Assembly: GCA_027625915.1 (NCBI GenBank)
Contig: JANTQA010000057.1
Span: 10,416,001-10,480,000, forward strand
Direction of reading: 5' to 3'
DNA from: Anaeramoeba flamelloides
Lineage: Eukaryota > Metamonada > Anaeramoebidae
DNA: 64,000 nucleotides
The position numbers and the translations under genes were made by a program. Positions 1-12,210 of the stretch are shown in pieces (the stretch's first letter is position 1; each line of letters starts with the position of its first letter). A model generated the notes under the pieces. That model did not search any database and was not told the origin of the DNA. It was given only the letters and a program-made list of their open reading frames with translations.

Positions 1-689
1 AAATTGCAAAATTCCCAAATATCTTGAAGAAAATTTTATTTTGAAAAATCAAATTTTATCTTAGAACAAAAACAAAATTTCTTGGTTAAACTTTTAAATG
101 ACTTTAAAATTTTCATTATTATAACTATTCTTCTTGAATAAATGTAATTATTTTTCAATTAGTTGAATAAATCATTTTTTTGGTCAACCAAAAGAATTAT
201 CTCAAAAAAGAAAAAAAATCCAAATATTAATATTCCTGGCAACATAGACTTTATATTGAATAATAATGGCCAAAACGGTAATAAACAGCCTAAAAACTTT
301 TTATAATGTGAGAGAAATAAAATGAATTTAATTGTTTATTTTTTCGGAAAAAATGGAAAAAAAAAATTGATCTCACAAAAAAGATATTCTTTTTTGTGTT
401 CCTATGTCGATCAGAATTTTATAACACTCAGTATATACAAAATTTGTAAGTAGAGAAATACCACCAATAACATATTTTAAAATTTTGCCTGGTTGTAGTA
501 GAGTATGGATCCATTAAAAAAATAATCATCCTGATATGAAAACATAAATAAATATATTTAAATTAATCCATTGCAACTGAAACCTTAAGGAAATAGGTGC
601 AATTTACCAATTTTGAGTGACCATAGCTGATTTGGAATTGAATCATTAAAATCATTTCTTTAACTAAAAAAACATTGATTATTTTAATA
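1..689. other. intergenic, no gene seen
   Basis: This stretch is AT-rich, with homopolymer tracts and frequent stops on both strands. No motif of a protein family, no RNA gene and no clear inverted repeat was recognised. The missing 5' exons of TAF5 could lie here or left of the window, but nothing in the sequence supports placing them. Confidence 0.5.
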
Positions 690-1760
690 AATAGGAGAGT
701 GGAATATATCTGAATTTAATATATTTACATATAAATTAAAAAATGTAAATCAAAATAATTAAAAAATTGATCCAGAAAAAATAAAAAAAAAAAAAATCGT
801 TTATTTATTGATCTTATGTTTAATATTTGATATAATTACTTCTTCCTCACCCAGTTTTATTTTTAATTCTTCAGGAAAAACTTTTATTTGTAAAATTATT
901 GATTAATCAATTCTTTTCTATTTCTAAAAGAATTTTCAAAATGAATTTTAATTCCAAGTTTCATTTAAATTCATTTAATCCAGATTTAAAGAAAGAGAGA
1001 TATTTTTAAAATCCCTCTTCTTTAGAAAAATATAGATTTATTAGATGGATTTGTTTGAATTGATAATTATTTTTTCCCAATTGTAAAAATCAAAATCATT
1101 CTGAATCTGATTGAATTTTTTAACCATTTTTTATTCTCCTTTGAGCTGAATTTTAAAAGTTATTTTTTGGATTTTGATAATTCAATCCTTTTAATTTAAT
1201 ATTCAAAACAATATCCTTTGTTTTAGATTTGTTTGATAAAAATATTTAAAAAAGAATTTTAAAATTTGGTTTTGTAAAAAAAGTTTTTGTCAAAAATAAT
1301 AATAAATAGTAATGTGACCAAAAATTCAATGTAAAATATTTTTTATTCTCATCCAAATTAAAAAGACAAAAAAGAAAGAAATAACTTTTAAAAATAAACT
1401 TTTGGTTGGATTTTTTTTTCATTCTTGATTTCAACAAGTTTATTTGGAAAGGTACGATCTTTTTTGTTTGGTATTCAAAAAGAAAAGATTTGTTTAAAAT
1501 GTACACCTTTTTGGGTCTATTTTTTTGGTTTATTCTTGAATTAATTTCAAGCATTTAATAAATAACACATTCCTAGATTCAAAACCAAATTTAAAAAAAA
1601 AACAAAAAATTTAATTAAAAAGAACATGTTCAAAAATCAAAAAATGAAAGATTCAACTCTGATTTACTTTTATTCTTTTCAAAAACAGAGCAGTGAAAGA
1701 TATTTGGATTTCAAAGTTTTAATATCTCGTGACACTCAAAAAATTTTTTTTCAGTAAGGT
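690..1760. repeat. ~1-kb dispersed repeat, copy 1
   Basis: This segment aligns by eye with 57650-58720 in the same orientation. Shared blocks include the stretch around 820-960, the stretch around 1390-1560 (with CACCTTTTTGGGTCTATTTT here and CACCTTTTCGGGTCTATTTT in the other copy), and the end near 1740. Divergence is high, with many small indels, so the copies are old. The minus strand has a 102-codon open stretch (1246-1554) whose reading is partly kept in the other copy but broken there by stops, so the repeat may once have coded for protein. No terminal repeats, target duplications or known domains were found, so the class is unknown. Confidence 0.6.
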
Positions 1761-2721
1761 TTCCTCACAATAATTTTTTTATAAAAATAGTAAAAAGTGC
1801 CTACTTCCTAATAACCATCTTTTTTTTATATATAATAATCTAAACCCCAATTCAAAATTTTTAACACACCAAAATTCGATTTGTGAAAAAAAAAACTTAT
1901 TTAATCAATTCAAGAAGAAATACCAAATTAGAACCATTCACTAATTGAAATGTTAACATCTGTTTATATTTTACAATACTCACAAAATAATAAATAAATA
2001 ATTATCAATACAAATAAATCAAGGGTGTGTTAAAAATTTTGGAGAGAGCAAAACAAAAAAATACATTGGTAAATTTGTTGAAATTCTATTAGGATTATTG
2101 ATCGATCAAATGGTTAGATACGACAAACTAATTTTATTTGAGTTCTTCTATTTGGAACAACTCAACTTTAACTTAATATCAATTGTTCAAAAAAATTTTG
2201 ATCCAACCAAAACAAATTATGTAATTCAAACAATGAAATGAAAACAAAAACTAAAAGATGAAAAAATGATTTTCATATTTTACAAAAATCAAAAATTATC
2301 ACCAATTTCAATGAAATTGTATTATTGTGATTGTTTGTAACCTTTTAGCTGTGTGAAAAATCTTGAATTTTAGTTTATTTTTATAAAATAAAACATTTAA
2401 TAAACAAATATTTGACATCAACCGTAACTTTTTGAATAAATTTTATTTTAATTTCATAAATTATAATTTTTGTTAAAACCAAAAATTGAACAATTTTATA
2501 TTTTCATTCTTTATTTTTTCTTTTGATATTATTATTAAGGACATGACCCTATATAAAAAAAATCAAATATTCAAATTATATTCATTCAATATTATTTGTT
2601 TATTTATATTAAAATAATCATACTAAAATTCAAATTTGTATTTTTTATTAAAATTTCATTAACATTAACAATAATTTTTTATTTATATGTATTTAATAAA
2701 TTGAAATTATTTTTTATTTTT
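1761..2721. other. intergenic or upstream region of TAF5, no gene resolved
   Basis: AT-rich sequence. A plus-strand open stretch of about 75 codons (roughly 2017-2241) has no recognisable family similarity. It may be chance or an unplaced exon. The expected N-terminal LisH and NTD2 parts of TAF5 were not found here. Confidence 0.4.
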
Positions 2722-5700
2722 ATGAAATTATTAGTAATAAGTTCCAGTGAGCTCAGGAGATACAAAATTGTTGATGATAATGATGAAACAGAAGGTGAAA
2801 AATTAGCTTTAATGACTGGGGAAACTTTTGAAGAAATTTTCTCAATGAACTCACAAAAAATTGAATGGGGTTTATTAAAAAATTGTATTGAAGATAGAGT
2901 AAACGAAAAAAGAGAAAGGGAATTATTCGAAAAAAAAGAAAGAATATTGGCTATTACAAGAAAAGTAACTTCTATTTTCCAATTTATTTTTTTTTCTATT
3001 TCCCAATTTATTTTTCCATTTCTCTTTTTATCTATATCTATCTTTATATGTCTCTATATTAAACGATTTATTTGTATATTAATGTCAATAATTATTAAAA
3101 GAGAAAAAGAACAAAAGCAAAACAATTTGTATTCCAAGAACCATTAAATCGAACAAATTCTTTAATTCCAGCACCCAAATTGTAATTTTTTTAATCTTTT
3201 GATTTTTTCTTTTTAATCATCTTTTCCAAATTTTTTAAACACAAGTTGTTTATTTCTTATTTTCTTTGAAATTTTTTCAAAATTATGATACCAAAAGAAC
3301 AATTCAAGAAAATAATAGAAGAATTGATGAATTATCGCGATCAATTGATGCAGGAGAAAATAATCTTCCATCAATTTGCATGTTTACTCTCTTTAATTCA
3401 CAAAACAAAGTTAATTCGGTCGATATTTCTAAAGACTCACGCTATATAACTATCGGGTGTTCTGATTCCTCTGTAAGATATTGGGATTTAACCAAACAAC
3501 TTGAAAAAAAAAAAAATAAAAAAGAAGATTTTTCAAAAGTTATGCATGGGCATCAAGGTGAAGTTTACTCTGTAAAAATATCACCTTTAAATCACTCATT
3601 CGTTTCGGTTTCACAGGACGGGACAGGTAATTTCGTTAAAACTAAAAATCTTTTTTTTTTTATCACCATTCTTATAATCTTTTTTTATCACCACTCTTAT
3701 TATCTTTTGTTCTTATGTATTTTTATTTTTCTTTTTCTTTTTCTTTTTAATTTTTATTTGTATTTTTATTTTTTTATTTATATTGAAAACTTTAATTATG
3801 ATTTTTTTTAGCACGGTTATGGAGTTTTGAAACAGATCATTGTTTATCAATTTATAACGGGCATAATTTCCCAATTTGGGATGTTGATTTTAGCCCCTTT
3901 GGTTATTATTTTGTCACTGGATCAATGGACAAAACAGCAATGCTCTGGTCAACTGATAGTGAAAGGCCACATAGATTATTCGTTGGTCATTTATCTGATG
4001 TTGATTGTGTAAAATTCCATCCAAATTCAAATTATGTTGCAACTGGCTCATCGGATCGTACAGGTAATATATCTTTCTATTCACACTTCTCTCCCCATGC
4101 TTTTTATTTTTATTTAGTGTTTAATATAAATTCTTGGTCTCAAATCATTTTTAAAAAACGAAAAATAAAAGTTTTAATAATTCATCCCCAAACAGTTATA
4201 TTGAAGTTTTACAACCCTTTTATAGAGAATTTTTAAAAATATTTGTTTTTTACCTTTTGAAAATGTCTATTAAAAACAAATGTTTCTTTTTTTTTTTTTT
4301 CATTGAGCACGAATCTTTCTGATATCTGAAAAATTATTAAAGCATTTGTTCATTGAAAAAAATATTTTAATAATTATATTTTTGAACTCAAATTACTCTG
4401 AAATATTTCTTTCTATATAAACATATCTCTTTCAGAAATGGTAAGTGTGTGTCTTTACTTTTGGAAAAAATAACAATAATAATATAAACTTAAAAATAAT
4501 AGTCAGTAACAAAAATTTAAATCATTTTCTGATCATTCTTTTCAAACTCTTTTTATAAAGATCACTATAACTTTCTCAAAAGAATAAAAATCAAGCTTAT
4601 AAAAAAAAAGTGGGAAAAATTTTCTATTATGATCCAAATTGGAGGTATTTTAGTTTTCGATTGTTTTAATGAGATCATGATTTTTTTTATAAAATCTTCA
4701 AAATCTAAAAATCTTCTAAAAAATTTTTATTGAAGAAAACAAGCCACAAATGTTGATATAAGTTGTTTTGGGATTTAAAAACTTTGATTTTTTTTTTTTT
4801 TTTATTTTTGAAGAGAGAAAATTGCTTTTCTCCTGTGTGCCCTAATTTCTAAACTTTTTTTTAGAAATTTTGTTAAAGAATCACAAATTTTATTATCACT
4901 TACTAATGATAATATATATGATGAATTCTTTTTATTAATAATATCTCCGATATTATTAATTTTTTTTATTTTTTCAAAAAATTCAGATATCCAGATTTTT
5001 CGATTTATTTTATAGGCCGGACAGTCCCATAAAAAATGATCGAAATCTTCAATGATATCAATATTTAACTTTTCTTTACATAAATCACAATTTTTATTTT
5101 TATTTTTACTTGTTACATAAGAGTACCTATTTAAACAATTAGTAAAATTTCGAAATTTTAGAATTGTTTTTGAAGCTTTCCAGTTTAAATATTTTTGTTG
5201 TTTGAAATTGCAATTTTGTTGTTTTATAATTTTTAGATATTGTTGAACTTTCCAACTAGGTGAATTTTCCAATTCGATTAATCGAAAAACTTTTTAATTC
5301 TAAATCTAATAATTTTAATCCCTTAGTGTGTCAATTAATATTTTCATTTTCCAATTTTCGAAAATTTAGTATTGGTTTTAATTTTTTTTAAATTTAAGAA
5401 ATCTAATTTTTCTATCAATTTATATTTTCTTCGGTATACTTTTAATCTAGCGAGATCAATTTTTGCTTCAGTTTTATAAATTAATCGAGGTGAATGGATA
5501 TTAATTTGTAAGAAATTTGTGACTGATTTATTGATAAATCTATCAATTCTTTCAAAATCATTTTGTTTCAAGTCAAATATTTCAAGACCATAATAAAGTT
5601 GACTTAAAATGAGAGCTTTGAAAGAAGTTATTTTGACTCCATTGTTGAGTTTATTTTGTTGAAACAATCGATTAAGTGTTTCCAAGGACTTTTCTACTTT

Positions 5701-8700
5701 TTTGAAATTATATTCAAGATGTGTGTTTTTTTCTAACCAAATCCCAAGATAAAAAATATCTTTTAATTCTTTTTTATATTTGGTTTTTTTTATTATGTGG
5801 GTTCATCCCGAATCTTTTTATTATTTCAAAAATCCTTTCTAAATTAATTTTTAGAGAGATTAATGGCCCTTTCATAAAAAAAATAAGATCATCTGCATAC
5901 ATTTGAACATGAACAGCTAAAGTTTTTAACTTTTCTAGTAGGAAATGAGATATAAATGCGAAGAGAATTGGTGATAAGGGATCTCCTTGATAAACTCCAA
6001 TTCCTTCTTTTTTGTAATATCTCAAGAGCCAATTTTTAATTGTTTCATTTTCGATAAATTTTTTAATAGATTGAAATATTAACGAGTGTTGTATAGAGTC
6101 AAAACATTTTTGTATGTCTATAGTAACTACAAAATATTCTGTATTTTTATTTTTATTTTTTATTTTTTTAAATTTTCTTAATAAATTTAAAACAGCAATT
6201 CTTGTTCCAAAATATTTTTTAAATCCAAATTGTTTTTTTTGAAATCAAGTCCCATGAGTCTTGAATTCCAATGTATATTAATTTTAAAAAAAATCTTGGA
6301 AGAGATTGATTTATAGAGATAGGTCGATAATTTAATGGTTCGCCTTCATCCCCCGATTTATGAATAAATAATAAATTTCAAAAACTTTGATTTTTAAAAA
6401 CTGGAAGATTTTGTGATTTAATTTAAAAAAGGTAAAGAATTCTCTCACAAATTTACAAGAATTTTTTTTAATTTTGAAACTTTCTCTGATAAAATGGTTT
6501 AGAAACAGTATTTAATGATAGTTCTCGAAAAATAAAAAGTACAATAACTTCATTCATCTTTATACTGGTATTTAAAATATAAATGTGAACTATTTTCACT
6601 TTCATTTTCAATATCCATTTTCAAATAGAGTTTTTAAAATACAACCTACTCCCACTTCTTTGGGAACTCTATTTGTAAAAGAAAAATCTGGAAAAAGAGG
6701 TGAAAAATTTTTCGATTTGAAATTCAAACATCAGTAATAACAATTTTAAAAGATCAAAGTCAAATTTAAATTCGTTAATCATATAAATTTGCTATATTAT
6801 TGTTTCCCTTTTAGAATTATGTCTTTTGTTGATTTATTTTAATTCTTCTATTTCTGAGTTTCTTTTTTTTTTTTTTTTAACAAGTAAAAATTTGTTCCTT
6901 TTGTTATAGAATTCAAGTTCAGAGAAGGGTGTCGTAAGTAACAAATGTTGACAGACTTTAAAGGATTACCAAAATTTGAGTTATATTTTTTTCTGATTTG
7001 AGTATTTTAAGGTAGGAATTCATATGCACACTTGGTTCAGATGTAAATTGAGTTTTGAGGTTAGATCTTGGATTAATGTAAATGGTTTAAAAATACTAAA
7101 TACTTTTGTTTCAAAAATTTGTTCATAATCGCAAATTTTGTGAAATTGGATGCTTTTTTTTTTGTTAAAAAATTCCAATTGATCTTTTTCTTAGTATTTT
7201 TGTCAAAAAATTACACATTAATCTTTCAATATCTTCAGAATTCTTTTGTAAAATTTTCTTCTAATGACCCTATTTCTTGGTTATGTTCTTTTTCCATCCA
7301 CTTTATTTGGTTCTTTTATTTCGACAGTTAATCAATATTTTTTACAGGAGTTAAATTTTCTTAAAATGTTAAAGATATAAACATAGGTTAGTTCAGCTCT
7401 CTGTATAATTTGAGACCAATTGTTTAGTTTTTTTCGTCATTTTTTACACAGTTTAACTACAATTTGGAAGTTAATTGAATTTAGAAAGAGTGGGGCACTT
7501 ATCGAGTTTGATTAATAGGTTGGAAATTTCTGATCATTCATAAATGGTTCTCAAAATCTATAATTTTCAAAAAAAAGTTACAATCCTATTCGATAATTTG
7601 AAAGTAAATTGGAGAACTTGAACAATATTTTTAAACCTTAGGATGGTTTTGAATTCTTTATTTGTCGAATGAATCGACTTTAATTTTTTTGAAAATAACA
7701 AACAGAGAAATTTAATTTTTAAAAAGGTTCGCATTTTTTTCATAAAATTGAAATAAATCACAATTGATAGAACTTTTAAACACATTTTTACTGTATTTGG
7801 ATTTTAAAAGTAAAATATTCATTGAATTATAAAGTGTTTATCAAAATTTTGTTTTTTTGAATCCTTTTGGTTTGGAATTTATCAATATATTTTCATTTAC
7901 TTTATTAGATTTAATGTTTTTAGAAGAAAATGAAAATATATTTGTGTAACTGTTTGAAAATTTTATTCTTTGATCAAAAATTCAAAGATACTTCAATATC
8001 TCAAATATTATTAAATGGAGAGAAAATGATTTTACTGATTTATTCATTGTGTTTTTATTTTTTTTTTAAAACTAAAATATTTGGTGATAATCATAAAATA
8101 AATATATTTGTCTTTCCTAATAATTTGAAAATTATTATTTTCAACCAACAAAACATATGTTTTTTTTGAAAAAATTATGAATCATTTATTTCTTAATAAT
8201 TGCGTTTTGTTAATTATTTTATGAAAAAATGCTTCAAAATTTTTGTTTACTATTTATTTTTTTGATTTGTTTATTAACAAAAGAGATCAATTAAAGAGAA
8301 AATTATCAAAATAAAAAAAGAGAAAAAAGTTTTTATTAAACCTATTTTTGTAATTCTGCTTAATTTTGTTTATTTCAGAAAAAAAATCAACTGTTAATAA
8401 ACATTTTGAGATTTTTCAGAGATATAAAATTCTCCAAAAAAATATATTGTTCCAATTTTTATAAATTTATGTATGCTGTTATTATTCTATCAATCAATTT
8501 TAGTACGACTATGGAGCTTATCAGATGGGAAATGTGTAAGAATATTTGCTGATATGAAAGGGCATAAATCCGGAATCACTTCATTAGCCTTCTCACCCGA
8601 TGGCCAGTTACTTGCTTCTGGGGACGAAGATGGTGTAATCTGCTTATGGGATATTGGCAAATCAATGAGGATTAGGAAATTCAATAGCCACGACAATTAT

Positions 8701-8973
8701 ATTACATGTATGGATTTTAGTGTTTTAAATGGGAATATCCTTGCATCGGGATCTGTTGACAATACAGTAAAAATTTGGAATGTTGAATTAGCTAGAAAAA
8801 ATCCTATCGATATACAAAGATCAAAAATTTTGAAACATAAATTCCAAAATGTATTATTAAAATCTTTTCCAACAAAAAATACACCAGTTTTACACCTTGG
8901 ATTTAGTATGAGAAATATACTACATGCATCAGGTGTAATGACATCTGAAGTACCAAATAAACAAGAATTTTAA
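2722..8973 (+). CDS. TAF5: TAF5, WD40 subunit of TFIID (5 exons seen, N-terminus missing)
   Basis: TAF5 is a scaffold subunit of the general transcription factor TFIID, and in many eukaryotes of SAGA, acting in the nucleus. The exons I infer are 2722-2964, 3102-3181, 3298-3626, 3812-4063 and 8504-8973. They sum to 458 codons and every junction agrees in phase. The first exon carries the conserved [14 protein letters not shown] linker seen in TAF5 proteins, followed by [12 protein letters not shown] and [12 protein letters not shown] just before the propeller. Six WD40 blades are visible, ending in TARLWS, TAMLWS, TVRLWS, VICLWD and TVKIWN type strands. The C-terminus has the TAF5-specific [12 protein letters not shown] signature that closes the propeller. 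No LisH or NTD2 domain is visible, so upstream exons are probably missing or outside the window. The start at 2722 is only the first ATG in the open frame. Intron four is 4,440 bp and holds a LINE. Confidence 0.88.
4777..4792. repeat. target-site duplication, left side of LINE
   Basis: AAAAACTTTGATTTTT here matches the same 16 bases at 6380-6395. The exact inner edge is blurred by the poly(T) run, which is the poly(A) tail of the minus-strand LINE. Confidence 0.7.
4793..6379 (-). mobile_element. 5'-truncated non-LTR retrotransposon (LINE), degenerate
   Basis: Read on the minus strand, the insert begins inside a reverse transcriptase ([14 protein letters not shown] near 6300-6350). It continues through [13 protein letters not shown] and the catalytic MYADDLIFF motif (5774-6025), a thumb-like region (5344-5685), and a C-terminal region with a CDLC...H...C zinc-binding-like motif (4802-5272). 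It ends in a run of about 15 A. A 16-bp duplication flanks it. The three coding blocks lie in more than one frame and the upstream block has stops, so the copy is dead. Start inside the RT, poly(A) tail and target duplication together are the signature of target-primed reverse transcription with 5' truncation. The LINE clade was not determined. Confidence 0.9.
6380..6395. repeat. target-site duplication, right side of LINE
   Basis: Same 16 bases as 4777-4792, lying directly beyond the point where similarity to reverse transcriptase ends. Confidence 0.7.
6920..7480. repeat. dispersed repeat family B, uninterrupted copy
   Basis: This segment aligns with 47895-48206 and then, without a gap on this side, with 50573-50850. 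Matching landmarks are AGGTTAGATCTTGGATTAAT (7059-7078), TTTTATTTCGACAGTT near 7314 and GAGTTAAATTTTC near 7348. It therefore shows the empty-site form of the copy that was split by the 2.37-kb element at 48207-50572. No coding motif was recognised. Confidence 0.65.
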
Positions 8974-9357
8974 TGAATAATAAAATTACTTGATGATAAT
9001 AAACAAATATTATTTATACACACCTTCGTTTTTTATACCTTTGAACTAATGTTGGGGGTTTTATTTTATTTTTCATATTCTAAATTGATCTCTCTCTTTT
9101 TTTTTTTTTACAATCAATTCACTAAAATTTATATGAATCAAATGATATTTAAAGATTTTACATAGCCTTGAAAATTGAGTTTTGGCAAACAACAAAATGA
9201 AATTAGAGTTATCACTTTAATTAAATAAAATGATTTAGTTTTGTAATAGAATTTCAACACAAAATATATTGAGATTACATTTCAAATATAATTTCAATAA
9301 GAAAAAAAATTGAAAAATCTGAAATTCTCTATTCGATATTGAGGAAGAAGTGTAAAA
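8974..9357. other. TAF5 3' flank, no gene
   Basis: AATAAA is present at 8979-8984, just after the stop codon, and could serve as a polyadenylation signal, though such hexamers are frequent in this base composition. Nothing else was recognised. Confidence 0.5.
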
Positions 9358-9556
9358 TACAGTCAGTCCCAATTTTATAACACTAACTTTCAACTAAATT
9401 TAAGGCACAAAAAAAATCTCAAATTAAAGAACAATAATTGGAATTTTTTTTACAAATTATTTTACTAGAATTTGAATTTTGTACCTTAATTTAAGAATTT
9501 TTTGTGTGCCTTAAATTTTGTTCAAAGTTTGGGTCTTAAAAGTGGAACTGACTGTA
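9358..9556. mobile_element. MITE-like element, TACAGTCAGT family, copy 1
   Basis: About 199 bp with terminal inverted repeats, starting TACAGTCAGTCCCA and ending TGGAACTGACTGTA. An internal inverted repeat of TTTAAGGCACAAAAAAA type is also present. TA dinucleotides sit at both edges, as expected for Tc1/mariner-type insertion. A second copy lies at 58969-59167. There is no coding capacity, so it would depend on a transposase elsewhere. Confidence 0.8.
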
Positions 9557-11332
9557 CACATTAAGTGTCCTTATTTATATATAAATCCCCTTTCAGTTTA
9601 TGTAGGTAAATTGAATTCTAAAATAATAGTTTTTACAAATATTTCTGAAAATTAATTTTAGATTCTCTTGATTTCAAATTTTTTTCTGAAAAATTAATTT
9701 TTGAAATTTATTAAGAACTATTAATATGTTATCAACATTGGAATAACATTCCGATAAAAAACAATCGAGATTTTCTTCATTTTGATATGTTAAACATTAA
9801 ACACGATTTTTATTTCATTTTTTTTTACTTTATTTGTTATCAATTTCTATTTGCAAAGTTAGAAAATGTTCTGAATTGTTGAACTTGGAGAACTGTTTAA
9901 TTTGAATGAGAATGAAAAAACTATACAGATATTTTACTTGTAGAATTTTCTAATATTACACAAATTGAAAAATATGTATTGGAAAATTTTTTATACCAAA
10001 CCAGATAGTTCAAGTTATTTTAACTTTGAATTAATTAACTACATTTAACTATATTGAATAAAAAAAAATAGAATTTTAAAATTAAAAAAACAAATACTTT
10101 TTCGTTTATTTTATATTTAATCTTTATAAGCAAAGAAGAAATATAAATTTGGAAAGAATAGTTTTGAAATTCGCTAACTCAACTTGTAAAAAATGAAACT
10201 TTTAAGATTAAAATACATTTTTAAAATTATTTTTTTTTATCCTCTCATGGGCCAAAACAGTTGAGTTACATTAATAAAAACTATCTTGAGAATTCCGATT
10301 ATGAAAAAAATGATAACCAGTTATTAATAATAATGAGGAAACCCCCATTTTCTTAAATTCCTTTCTCCAATCATTTTTGGAAATTAGAGTCTTTTTCAAG
10401 CAACTAAAATCCTTACCAAATAAAATAAATAAATGAAAATTCCACTATTAATATTTCTCTAAATTATTAGAGTATATACTAACAAAGATCTATGATCAAG
10501 ATAAAACCTATATAATTATATCTGAAAAAATGAAAATTTTGCCATTTTTTCTAGATTTAATTTACACAAATAATTTAATTTTTATTTTTAAATTGAAACA
10601 TTAAAACAAAAAGTTATTTATCAAAGACAAACTCTTTTTAATAATATTCTAAATCAATATAGTCACTTATTCTTTGATTTCAAAATTTTCTCAACCCCAA
10701 TTTTTCAAAAAAAAAATAAAAAAGCGCACAGTAATTTCAAAAAATATTCAAGATATTCAAAAGTTGAGAGTGTTTTTATTCAAAAAAAATTTATCCCATT
10801 GGTTAATTGAATTAAGTTATAGGGCAAGATTTTGAAAAATATTAATTAGGAAAAAATAGTGCTTTTTTATATTAAGGACATATTAACTCATTCAATACAT
10901 AAGTTGAAACACAAATTACAAAAAAAAGTTTTTTCAAGATCTTTACAAGAACTCATATTATTTTCAAAAATGACTACTCCCTTAAATAATTTTTTAATAT
11001 TATATTTTTTTTTTCCAAAATAAAGGATTTAAATTTTGTGACCTTTCGAAGATGATAATTTTGAGACAAATTAGCAAAAAAACTAAACTCAAACCCTAAA
11101 TTTCCCAACTAAATTTATTTAATTTGACAAATATGATCTCTATTTCTGTATCTAAATAATTTTCATTTTCTACATGTTATTTGAAATCTTTTAAAATAAT
11201 CTAAATGTATATTACAATCACTAACTAAAGTGAACTCATTCTTTTCAATTATAACTGAAATACACAAAATAACCCTTACTCATATAGTTTGACAATAGAG
11301 GGAGGAATCAAGAGATGATCGGTTTAAATTTA
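9557..11332. other. intergenic, no gene seen
   Basis: AT-rich sequence with dense stops in all frames. I see no gene, RNA gene or well-defined repeat. Confidence 0.5.
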
Positions 11333-11829
11333 TAGTAGGGAAAAAAATACCGGACATGAAAAAAATCCCGGACAAGATTTTTAATTGTGAATATTAGTAA
11401 AATTTTTGTCTAATTTCAATGAAATCCTTCTTATAAATAACCAATTTTTTTATGAGATTAGTAATAAATCTACCTAAAGTTCATCAAAGTAAGGTGTCTC
11501 TAGAATACTTGAGTAATTGTTTGATAGCCTAATGTTGATCAACTTTTTTTGAAAAACAATCGAGTTTTATTCAGGTTTACTAGAGTTTGGAAAATGATAA
11601 TTTTTTCTTCTTGTTTTTTGATTGGTTGAATGGTGTTATGAACAAGTGTGATTTCATCAATCATCATTCTAATAAGTGGGGGGGTTATAATTGAAAAAGT
11701 TCGATTCTTAAAAAAAGGAATTTGATAGTAAATAGCTGAAATTACATAATAATTTTACTAATATTCACAATTAAAAATCTTGTCCGGGATTTTTTTCATG
11801 TCCGGTATTTTTTTCACTGCTCTACTACT
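11333..11829. mobile_element. MITE-like element, CCGGACATG family, copy 1
   Basis: About 497 bp. The left end has TACCGGACATGAAAAAAATC followed by CCGGACAAGATTTTTAATTG. The right end carries the reverse complement of both. The terminal inverted repeats run for roughly 65-75 bp with few mismatches. No open frame of useful length is present. A second, more diverged copy lies at 44695-45192, and the two share internal sequence such as TTGATCAACTTTTTTTGAAA. Edges are uncertain by a few bases, and the target duplication is not clear. Confidence 0.82.
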
Positions 11830-12210
11830 AAAAGATGTTCGAATTGTAATTATTGTTGAATCATAATCATTCTATACTTTGTTGTCAATACTACTAGATG
11901 TAATTTTAAGATATAGTTTCTCTCTAAAAGAAAAAAAAGGATTTTATTGCTTGTAAATTGCAAGAAAAAACTATAACTAAAATAACCTTAATTTTCTGAC
12001 AAAATGGGCACTTTACCTCTTAAAAAAAAAAAAGCTCCTAAATGACGAAATTTAACACAAGAGTCAAAAAAAAACTATTTGTTCCCTTCTTAAATCTGTC
12101 TTAAAAAAGAATTCATTTTTTTTTTTTTAGCTTTTTGATTCAGCTCTAATTTTCTGTTTCTCAACAAACTTCTTTTTTATTAAAAAAAAAAAAAAAAAAC
12201 TTTTAGAAGA

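Larger units (their letters stand above)
4064..8503 (+). other. large TAF5 intron
   Basis: The donor is CAG|GTAATA at 4063/4064 and the acceptor is TTTTAG|TACGAC at 8503/8504. Splicing makes the codon GTA across the junction and restores the blade ...DRT-VRLWS. At 4,440 bp it is more than twenty times longer than the other introns of this gene (137, 116 and 185 bp). It holds a truncated LINE (4793-6379) and one copy of a dispersed repeat (about 6920-7480). The remainder, including 7481-8503, shows no gene or repeat I can name. Confidence 0.85.

Noticed and set aside
2017-2241. 75-codon plus-strand open stretch upstream of TAF5
   Set aside because: I tried to match it to the TAF5 N-terminal domain and to reverse transcriptase and found no convincing similarity.
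7119-8169. Plus-strand open stretches of 70-80 codons inside the TAF5 intron
   Set aside because: They are Phe/Ile/Leu-rich, have no motif, and the first overlaps dispersed repeat B.
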